In this document: in pieces, positions 1 through 3,968 of the stretch | Layout: the number at the start of each line of letters is the position of its first letter | Numbering within the stretch: the first letter of the stretch is position 1 | DNA from: Verrucomicrobiota bacterium | Lineage (GTDB): Bacteria > Verrucomicrobiota > Verrucomicrobiia > Limisphaerales > JAEYXS01 | Reading direction: 5' to 3' | Length of the DNA stretch: 5,965 bases | Assembly (NCBI GenBank): GCA_021156225.1 | Contig: JAJNBN010000244.1 | Span: 1 to 5,965 of the forward strand | Program-made: the position numbers and the translations under genes | The notes under the pieces: model-generated | Seen by the model: the letters and a program-made list of their open reading frames with translations, nothing else | Told to the model about the DNA's origin: nothing | The model's database searches: none

Positions 1-1021
1 CAATGACTTTGGTCTTCTCGATGTCGGCGAGGGTGACAACGCGTTCGCGCTCGGTGACTTCGAGCAAGCGATCTTTCTCCACACGTTCCGTCTCCACGGC
101 GTGGGTGCGTTCCTTGTTCTTCTGCGCGACGATGATCTGGCGGTTCTTGTTCTCTTCCGCGATGGCCACTTCCTCTTCCGTGGCGATGCGTGCCTGCTCG
201 GACTTCAGCTTGTTCTCCTGCTGGATCTTGATGGCTTCGGCGTCTTCGCGAGCCTTGATGGCGAGGACTTCGCGCTTCTGCTTCTCGGTAGCCTCGGCGA
301 GCTGGCGGTTCAATTCGAGGATCGCTTCTTCCGTCTCCACGTCCTGTTTCTTGATGACCTTCTCGCGGTCGCGGGCGATGTGGTTCGCCAGCTTGGCCTG
401 GACGGCGGTGAGCTCGGTGATCTTCTTGATGCCCTCGGCGTCGAGGATGTTGTTCGGGTTGAGGAATTCGAGTGGCGTCTGCTCGAGGTAATCGATGGCG
501 GCGTCATCCAGCACGTAGCCGTTCAGGTCGGTGCCGATGATGCGGAGAATCTGTTCGCGGAACTTCTCGCGCGAGTTGTAGAGTTCCACGAAATCGAACT
601 GGCGGCCGACGGTCTTCAGCGCCTCGGAGAACTTGGCTTCGAAGAGTTCGGCGATGGCAGTGCGGTCGGAAGCGCGCACGCAACCAATCGTTTGCGCCAC
701 GCGGAGCACATCCTGCTCCGTCTTGTTCACGCGCACGAAGAAGGCCACAGAGATGTCCGCGCGGATGTTGTCCATGCAGATCAAGCCTTGCTGGCCGCGG
801 CGGTTGATTTCCAAGCGGGTGACGGAGATGTCCATGTATTCCGCCTTATGAAAGACGGGATAGATGAGCTTGCCGGAGAAGGTGACGCTGGTGCCGCCGG
901 CGCCGTTCTTCACGAGCGCCTGCCCTTGCTGCACCTTGCGGAAGCAGATGGTGTAAACGGCCAGGGTCCCAAGTATCGCGATGCCTATCACCCCCGCCGC
1001 GACTAGTAGTAGTATTTCCAT
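1..1021 (-). CDS. yqiK: Flotillin / YqiK-like SPFH-domain membrane scaffold protein, 3' end cut off by window
   Basis: Reading the minus strand from the ATG at 1021 gives 340 codons without a stop up to the left edge, so the C-terminus is missing; E. coli YqiK is roughly 550 residues. Residues 2-25 form one N-terminal hydrophobic segment (MEILLLVAAGVIGIAILGTL) that anchors the protein in the inner membrane. Residues about 28-195 fit an SPFH/Band 7 domain, including the SVAFFVRVNK strand near 91-100. From about 200 onward the sequence is a long charged Ala/Glu/Lys-rich coiled coil (QLAEATEKQKREVLAIKARE around 240-259), the flotillin signature. Flotillins oligomerise and organise membrane microdomains; the specific role of this one is not visible. 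The gene follows a YqiJ-like gene by 25 bases on the same strand, the usual partner arrangement, which supports the YqiK subgroup. The start is supported by an upstream AAGGAG. Long plus-strand open frames here are antisense shadows. Confidence 0.92.
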   Translation of the reverse strand, partial: MEILLLVAAGVIGIAILGTLAVYTICFRKVQQGQALVKNGAGGTSVTFSGKLIYPVFHKAEYMDISVTRLEINRRGQQGLICMDNIRADISVAFFVRVNKTEQDVLRVAQTIGCVRASDRTAIAELFEAKFSEALKTVGRQFDFVELYNSREKFREQILRIIGTDLNGYVLDDAAIDYLEQTPLEFLNPNNILDAEGIKKITELTAVQAKLANHIARDREKVIKKQDVETEEAILELNRQLAEATEKQKREVLAIKAREDAEAIKIQQENKLKSEQARIATEEEVAIAEENKNRQIIVAQKNKERTHAVETERVEKDRLLEVTERERVVTLADIEKTKVI

Positions 1022-1034
1022 AACTGATTGCTTT

Positions 1035-1040
1035 CTCCTT
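1035..1040 (-). promoter_or_regulatory. Ribosome binding site of the flotillin gene
   Basis: The minus strand reads AAGGAG, followed by GAAAG-like purines, 13 bases before the ATG at 1021. It lies inside the 25-base gap after the yqiJ stop codon. The spacing is slightly long, but this is the clearest Shine-Dalgarno sequence in the window. It fixes the flotillin start and implies independent translation from a shared transcript. Confidence 0.65.
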
Positions 1041-1046
1041 AGTGTT

Positions 1047-1694
1047 CTAATTTCTCGCTACGTAATAAATGCCTGAAGATTTATCCTCCCGGACGACCTG
1101 CACCCGGTCGCCTTGCTTGAAAACTTTACCATCTTCACTCCGCGCCTGCACGGTGAGCGGCGCACCTTTGATGTCGATGTTGATGGTGCCGAATTTGTGG
1201 TCCAGCTCGCTGGTCATGACGGTGCCGACCAGTCCGATCATCGGCGGAGCCTGGTCATAATCGGTGTTCAGGTAACGGTTCACCTTGGCGAACGGCTTGG
1301 CCACGAAGTGCGTGATGATGCCCGTGACCAGCAGGTTGGGCACGAACAGCGCCATGGCCTTCAGAACGATGTGGTCCGGGTTGAAAAAGCGGTTCACCAT
1401 GATGGCGAAGATCCACATGCAGAGCACCATGATGGTCACCACGATCATCGCGGGGGCTTCGCCGATGTTCAAAAACTTGAGCACAGGTTGCAGTACTCCG
1501 CCTTCATCTTCACCACCTTCTGCGCCACCGGTGCCATCCGGGGCATCACCGAGATCAAAGAAGGGCAGGTCGATATCGATCATGCCGATCAGGACGAGCA
1601 GCCAATAGAGCACTACGGCTCCGAGCAGGAATGTGAACGGCAGGTTGATGAGCGAGAGCGAGTCTCTAAACATCTCCCAAGTAGATTGGATCAT
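1047..1694 (-). CDS. yqiJ: YqiJ-like OB-fold membrane protein, flotillin partner
   Basis: The product is a complete 215-residue protein. It has three hydrophobic segments at about 19-39 (LPFTFLLGAVVLYWLLVLIG), 82-104 and 109-132. An acidic, glycine-rich linker (residues 47-66) lies between the first and second. The soluble C-terminal part, about 150-215, has the pattern of a small beta-barrel OB-fold: MIGLVGTVMT, then INIDIKGAPLTVQA, then GDRVQVV. This layout matches the YqiJ/DUF1449 family, relatives of NfeD-type proteins that are encoded beside flotillins and are thought to work with them in the membrane. The same-strand flotillin 25 bases downstream supports this and suggests one operon with yqiJ first. 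The ATG at 1694 is preceded only by a weak purine stretch (AAGAAAGAG). The family call is from recognised architecture and context, not from a search. Confidence 0.88.
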   Translation of the reverse strand: MIQSTWEMFRDSLSLINLPFTFLLGAVVLYWLLVLIGMIDIDLPFFDLGDAPDGTGGAEGGEDEGGVLQPVLKFLNIGEAPAMIVVTIMVLCMWIFAIMVNRFFNPDHIVLKAMALFVPNLLVTGIITHFVAKPFAKVNRYLNTDYDQAPPMIGLVGTVMTSELDHKFGTINIDIKGAPLTVQARSEDGKVFKQGDRVQVVREDKSSGIYYVARN

Positions 1695-2101
1695 GGCGTC
1701 GTCTCTTTCTTCTTTTGGCCGTGCACTCAGGCGCGGCTGCCTTGGTTGCCTTTGCCTTCCTTATATCTTTGCCCCCGGGTGTCCCGGTCCGGGAGTCACT
1801 TCGACACGTGCATCAAACCAGACGCAGTGGCGAGCGGCATCTATAAATTCCTGATGCGTTTGTAAGTAGTTCCTAAGCAGGAAGGAAGCAGTGGTTGTGT
1901 GCTTCGTGCTCAGGCCAGAAGGGTTGTCCGTTTGTCTGCGGGTGGCAAGCGTGAAGAGATGCCTCCGGGAGGATTATCCTTCGCCGGAACCGGATCACTT
2001 CGAGTCGGTCGAGGCCCGCCCACGAGATTCCCCGGATAACGTTGCCGCCGTCCGTCGCGCGAATCGCTTGAGTGATGGCGATTATCCGTTAGCTTTTCCG
2101 C
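1695..2101. other. 407-base divergent intergenic region, no convincing gene
   Basis: This region separates the minus-strand yqiJ operon from the plus-strand acetyltransferase gene and must carry the promoters of both, but I cannot point to a good -10/-35 pair in either direction. It holds several small perfect palindromes: TCCCGGTCCGGGA (1782-1794), CCTCCGGGAGG (1962-1972) and AGGATTATCCT (1970-1980). The string ATTATCC occurs at 1973-1979 and again at 2081-2087, and an inverted relative, CGGATAACG, lies near 2034-2042; these could be regulator half-sites. A 70-codon open stretch without an ATG lies on the minus strand at 1761-1973. An overlapping plus-strand frame from GTG 1891 to 2121 has no plausible product. 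Confidence 0.5.
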
Positions 2102-2449
2102 ATGACCGAGGCAGGGCCTAAAATCATTGCGGAGACGGAGCGGCTGATCCTGCGGGAGAGGAACGAGGTGATCGGCATGTGTGGGGTCTCCGTGACGGTC
2201 GTCGATGGCCCGCCCACGCCGGAGCTGGGTTACCGCTTGATCAAGTCCATGTGGGGAAAGGGCTACGCCATGGAAGCAGGCCGTGCAACTTTAGACTATT
2301 GGTTCAACGAAGTGAAGCTGCCGGAATTGATGGCCTTCGTGGAGCCAGCCAATGCGGCTTCCGTGAAGGTGCTTGAAAAGTTGGGCTTCACGTATTTGCG
2401 CGAGGCGTCGTGGCATGGGAAAACGGTGAAGACGTTCAGAAAGGAGTGA
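2102..2449 (+). CDS. GNAT-family N-acetyltransferase with an apparent internal deletion
   Basis: The 115-residue product starts like a RimJ/RimL-type GNAT enzyme (AETERLILRE, residues 10-19) and then jumps straight to the central strand RNEVIGMCGVS (20-30). In ordinary family members about 60 residues, covering helices 1-2 and strands 2-3, lie between these two blocks, and full length is about 170-180. The acetyl-CoA binding part is intact: YRLIKSMWGKGYAMEA (44-59) carries the G-x-G-x-A-type pyrophosphate loop, and NAASVKVLEKLGF (84-96) is the usual C-terminal helix-strand. The family acetylates amino groups of proteins or small molecules; no substrate can be named. The deletion is in frame, so the gene is either a degenerate remnant still open by chance or a minimal variant. 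No clear Shine-Dalgarno precedes the ATG; the start is chosen because the family N-terminus follows directly. The gene ends just before the palindromic repeat island. Confidence 0.68.
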   Translation: MTEAGPKIIAETERLILRERNEVIGMCGVSVTVVDGPPTPELGYRLIKSMWGKGYAMEAGRATLDYWFNEVKLPELMAFVEPANAASVKVLEKLGFTYLREASWHGKTVKTFRKE

Positions 2450-2494
2450 GCCGATGGTGCGTCCCTGTCCAGCCCGGAGGGCGAAAGAAAATAG

Positions 2495-2515
2495 CCCAGC
2501 GATTTTATCGCTGGG
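2495..2515. repeat. Hairpin B, left copy of the 9-bp stem pair
   Basis: A perfect nine-base stem (CCCAGCGAT with ATCGCTGGG) closes on a TTT loop, 45 bases after the acetyltransferase stop codon. There is no T-run after the stem, so it is not a canonical intrinsic terminator, although it could protect the 3' end of an upstream mRNA. The same stem recurs in inverted orientation at 2638-2658. Confidence 0.8.
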
Positions 2516-2637
2516 ACCAGGCAAGATAGTCGCCAAGTCCCGATAGGGACGAAAGAAGCGGATGATGAGCGAATTTTATCCCATGTCGCAAAAGGTTCTT
2601 TCTCCCCTGACGGGGCTGATGATTGGAGCCGGTTTTT

Positions 2638-2658
2638 CCCAGCGATGAAATCGCTGGG
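2638..2658. repeat. Hairpin B', right inverted copy
   Basis: The same nine-base stem as at 2495-2515 recurs with loop GAA instead of TTT. Its outer flank CTATTTT is the complement of the AAAATAG that precedes the left copy, which shows that the two are inverted copies and not unrelated hairpins. Confidence 0.8.
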
Positions 2659-2697
2659 CTATTTTCGGGAAGTCCCTGCCGGGACTGCGGGCGCTGT

Positions 2698-2725
2698 TTG
2701 ACCCGACTCGGGTAAATAGTTTAGT
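2698..2725 (+). promoter_or_regulatory. Possible sigma70 promoter for the zinc-ribbon membrane protein gene
   Basis: TTGACC (2698-2703) matches five of six bases of the -35 consensus, and TTTAGT (2720-2725) matches four of six of the -10 at a 16-base spacing. The pair lies about 60 bases before the ATG at 2787. The -10 lacks the important second-position A, and a small palindrome overlaps the -35, so this is only a candidate. Confidence 0.28.
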
Positions 2726-2786
2726 TGAAAGCGCCGTCGTTTGCGGGGATTCTCAGGGCAGTTAGAGGACGGCGAGCCAGCAGGCT

Positions 2787-3092
2787 ATGGAATACGGCCC
2801 AGACATCATTTGCCCGAAGTGCGCTACGCGGCATGGCCCGGCGGCCACGCGTTGCGAATGCGGCTATGTCTTCGAGGTGCCGGTGGAAGATCCGGCCCCG
2901 GCCAAGCATTTCTATGGTCTGGCGGTATTCTTCGGCGTGGTCGGCTTTCTCCTGGCCAAATATGTCGAGCGCAGCGGTAACGCATTCATGCCCCTCGGCG
3001 CGCTGATATTCATGGCCACGTCGCTCATGTTAGGCCTCCGTTCTTCACTCTATTTCGCCGCCAAGAAACGGAAAGACTCTCAACCGGACTGA
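2787..3092 (+). CDS. Small zinc-ribbon protein with two transmembrane segments, function unknown
   Basis: The product is 101 residues. The N-terminus carries a compact metal-binding pattern, CPKC (residues 9-12) and CECG (23-26), with four cysteines spaced C-x2-C-x10-C-x-C as in short zinc ribbons. After a proline-rich linker (32-39) there are two hydrophobic segments at about 42-58 (YGLAVFFGVVGFLLAKY) and 66-86 (GNAFMPLGALIFMATSLMLG). A basic, charged tail (KKRKD) ends the protein. It should be a membrane protein with the ribbon and tail on the same side, probably the cytoplasm by the positive-inside rule. The ATG is preceded by only a weak purine stretch (CAGG). I do not recognise a named family. 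It stands 16 bases before another zinc-ribbon gene on the same strand, so co-transcription is likely. The cysteine pattern and TM segments make this frame preferable to the overlapping plus-strand frames. Confidence 0.75.
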   Translation: MEYGPDIICPKCATRHGPAATRCECGYVFEVPVEDPAPAKHFYGLAVFFGVVGFLLAKYVERSGNAFMPLGALIFMATSLMLGLRSSLYFAAKKRKDSQPD

Positions 3093-3108
3093 CGCACTCC
3101 CCAATCCT

Positions 3109-3369
3109 ATGAACCTGAAATGCAAAAACTGCGGCTCGGAGAAGATCATCCCGTCGGTCAATGTGATGGACCAAGGGCAGCATTCAGACGGCACCCTCAA
3201 AGCCCATGTAGGTTACAATGATCCGGCGGCCATCCTCTTACGGGAGGCCGTTTTTGCCCGGTTGAAGGCCAACATCTGCGGGGCGTGCGGATACACCGAA
3301 CTTTTTGCGAGCAAACCGGAGGAGCTTTACTCAGCCTACCTCAAAGCCAAGGAATATTGCCGAATGTAA
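3109..3369 (+). CDS. Small soluble zinc-ribbon protein, DUF2082-like
   Basis: The product is 86 residues with two cysteine knuckles, CKNCGS (residues 5-10) and CGACGYTELF (57-66), typical of a four-cysteine zinc ribbon. The ending GYTELF after the second knuckle resembles the CGYTELY motif of the Zn-ribbon nucleic-acid-binding family PF09855/DUF2082. That match is from memory and the loop between knuckles is longer than I expect, so it is tentative. There is no signal peptide or hydrophobic segment; it should be cytoplasmic. The last 20 residues (KPEELYSAYLKAKEY) look helical. The start follows the preceding gene's stop by 16 bases without a recognisable Shine-Dalgarno, and the first knuckle begins at residue 5, so ATG 3109 is the natural start. 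Metal or nucleic-acid binding is inference from the ribbon. Confidence 0.78.
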   Translation: MNLKCKNCGSEKIIPSVNVMDQGQHSDGTLKAHVGYNDPAAILLREAVFARLKANICGACGYTELFASKPEELYSAYLKAKEYCRM

Positions 3370-3390
3370 CGAATCTCTGGTATGTGCCAT

Positions 3391-3419
3391 TAGACAGCGG
3401 TGATGGGGTGGGTTAAAGT
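3391..3419 (+). promoter_or_regulatory. Sigma70-like promoter for the DUF2007 gene
   Basis: TAGACA (3391-3396) matches five of six -35 bases and TAAAGT (3414-3419) four of six -10 bases, with the ideal 17-base spacing. Initiation would fall near 3426, giving a leader of about 23 bases that contains the GAGG site at 3438-3441. This fits a separate transcript for the DUF2007 gene, which lies 79 bases after the previous stop. Confidence 0.45.
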
Positions 3420-3437
3420 AAAGCGAACCCTGCCAGC

Positions 3438-3441
3438 GAGG
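3438..3441 (+). promoter_or_regulatory. Ribosome binding site of the DUF2007 gene
   Basis: GAGG lies seven bases before the ATG at 3449, ideal spacing, and supports that start over the overlapping plus-strand frame that opens at 3400. Confidence 0.5.
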
Positions 3442-3448
3442 CCGTATT

Positions 3449-3667
3449 ATGAAACGAATCTTTACTTCAACCAACAGTGCGGAAGTCGGTCTGCTGAAAA
3501 GCCGATTGGAAGAGGCGGGCATCGAGTGCGAGATCCGCAACGAGTTCGCCGCCCAAGCGCTCCCCGGCACCGCCTTCGACCCCGAACTCTGGGTCTTGGA
3601 CGATGCCCAATACGCCGAGGCCAAAGGGTTGCTTGAAGCCTGGCAGCATCCGGTGGCGCCGGAGTGA
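3449..3667 (+). CDS. DUF2007 domain protein (putative signal-transducing protein)
   Basis: The 72-residue product is a single DUF2007 (PF09413) domain over its full length. It opens with the family pattern MKRIFTSTNSAEVGLLKSRL (residues 1-20), in which a beta strand is followed by the helix that scans for 'AEVGLLKSxLEEAGI'. It continues with a second strand, CEIRNEF (27-33), and closes with PELWVLDDAQYAEAKGLLEA (45-64), where the ELWVLDD strand-turn is typical. Members are often described as putative prokaryotic signal-transducing proteins, but no biochemical function is settled; the fold resembles small regulatory ferredoxin-like domains. It is soluble and cytoplasmic, without the C-terminal zinc ribbon that some longer homologues carry. 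It follows two separate zinc-ribbon genes on the same strand. A GAGG site and a 17-spaced promoter precede it. An antisense frame covering the same bases is a shadow. Confidence 0.88.
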   Translation: MKRIFTSTNSAEVGLLKSRLEEAGIECEIRNEFAAQALPGTAFDPELWVLDDAQYAEAKGLLEAWQHPVAPE

Positions 3668-3695
3668 GTAGAGAGCGGTGAGGCGTCAGTCTCAG

Positions 3696-3806
3696 TGGGG
3701 CGCGACTCTGTGAGTCGCAGCGGGTGGAAAAGGATGGTGACTGCCGAAATATTTTCCGGCTCGATTTGCAGAGCGAAGCCGCTGCGGGTCACAGACCCGC
3801 GCCCCA
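3696..3806. repeat. REPIN-like element: two inverted hairpin units around a spacer
   Basis: The left unit (3696-3722) contains the perfect hairpin GCGACTC-TGT-GAGTCGC (3702-3718). The right unit (3780-3806) contains GCGGGTC-ACA-GACCCGC (3784-3800). Read on the opposite strand, the right unit aligns with the left over 27 bases with four differences, all in the stem and all compensating, so that both stems stay fully paired. The outer ends TGGGGC and GCCCCA and the inner ends AGCG and CGCT are also exact complements. The 57-base spacer holds a weaker inverted repeat around AAATATTTT. Two REP-type units in inverted orientation make a REPIN, a non-autonomous element class usually mobilised by a RAYT transposase encoded elsewhere. 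No transposase is in the window. Confidence 0.82.
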
Positions 3807-3888
3807 TAGGAAAACGCTGCTACCACTGTGGATAGAGTTTCTGACGTGTGTTGAAGTTTAAATCACGCAGACCAAGGCAGGTATAACT

Positions 3889-3918
3889 TTGCTCCCACCT
3901 GTTCTTCTGGCATATCTT
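3889..3918 (+). promoter_or_regulatory. Weak candidate promoter of the KAP NTPase gene
   Basis: TTGCTC (3889-3894) and TATCTT (3913-3918) are 18 bases apart and end 50 bases before the ATG at 3969. The -35 is poor and the -10 matches four of six. It is the best pair in the region, nothing more. Confidence 0.2.
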
Positions 3919-3945
3919 TGGCCGATAGCTCAGTCTCGTGACCTA

Positions 3946-3968
3946 CGTATCAACCAACATTGTATACG
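3946..3968. promoter_or_regulatory. Inverted repeat abutting the KAP gene start codon
   Basis: CGTAT (3946-3950) and ATACG (3964-3968) are complementary arms separated by 13 bases; the second arm ends at the base before the ATG. It could be an operator or a small leader hairpin limiting translation, which would suit a gene without a Shine-Dalgarno. Five-base arms can arise by chance. Confidence 0.2.

Larger units (their letters stand above)
2472..2686. repeat. Mosaic palindromic repeat island of six hairpins, REP/REPIN-like
   Basis: Six short hairpins are laid out with mirror symmetry, A-B-C-C'-B'-A'. A is GCCC-GGA-GGGC (2472-2482). B is CCCAGCGAT-TTT-ATCGCTGGG (2495-2515). C is GTCCC-GATA-GGGAC (2537-2550). 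C' is CCCC-TGAC-GGGG (2604-2615). B' is CCCAGCGAT-GAA-ATCGCTGGG (2638-2658). A' is AGTCCC-TGCC-GGGACT (2671-2686). Orientation is shown by the flanks: AAAATAG stands before B (2488-2494) and its complement CTATTTT after B' (2659-2665). GAAAGAA follows A (2483-2489) and C (2551-2557), and its complement TTCTTTC precedes C' (2596-2602). The two nine-base B stems are identical while their loops differ. This is how dispersed, structure-selected REP elements look; I recall similar units from Verrucomicrobiota intergenic DNA, without having searched. Confidence 0.8.
2450..2786. other. 337-base intergenic region, mostly palindromic repeats
   Basis: Between the acetyltransferase and the zinc-ribbon membrane protein there is no supported gene. 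About two thirds of the region (2472-2686) is the mosaic repeat described separately. The remaining right part carries a possible promoter at 2698-2725 and a perfect CCCGA-C-TCGGG inverted repeat (2702-2712). An ATG at 2454 opens a frame that runs straight into the repeat and is not a credible start. Confidence 0.6.
3668..3968. other. 301-base intergenic region with a REPIN-like element and the upstream region of the KAP gene
   Basis: There is no supported gene here. The left part holds the paired-hairpin repeat at 3696-3806. The right 162 bases are AT-richer than the genes to the left and lead into the KAP NTPase gene; TTGCTC (3889-3894) and TATCTT (3913-3918) with 18-base spacing are the best, but weak, promoter candidate. 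Five-base inverted arms CGTAT (3946-3950) and ATACG (3964-3968) sit immediately before the KAP start codon. Confidence 0.5.

Noticed and set aside
101..1006. Long plus-strand open frame of 301 codons opposite the flotillin gene
   Set aside because: It is antisense to a clear SPFH/coiled-coil protein; the long stop-free run comes from the codon bias of the minus-strand gene and its product looks like no protein family.
1113..1865. 250-codon plus-strand frame opposite yqiJ
   Set aside because: Histidine- and aspartate-rich shadow of the transmembrane/OB-fold gene on the minus strand, with no domain of its own.
1891..2121. Plus-strand frame from a GTG, 76 codons, overlapping the acetyltransferase start
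   Set aside because: No start signal, low-complexity arginine-rich composition and no recognisable motif; it overlaps the better supported GNAT start.
2495..2515. Intrinsic terminator of the acetyltransferase gene
   Set aside because: The stem is good but no T-run follows, and the same stem recurs inverted as part of a repeat island.
2472..2686. Possible CRISPR array because of repeated short palindromes
   Set aside because: The units are inverted and of different types, with no regular spacing and no equal-length spacers.
3331..3807. 158-codon minus-strand frame across the DUF2007 gene and the REPIN-like element
   Set aside because: It runs through a palindromic repeat and opposite a recognised domain; serine-rich shadow composition.
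3921..3934. GCCGATAGCTCAGT, resembling the 5' end of a tRNA
   Set aside because: The following bases do not form a D-arm, anticodon arm or acceptor partner, so this is neither a tRNA nor a clear tRNA-derived attachment site.
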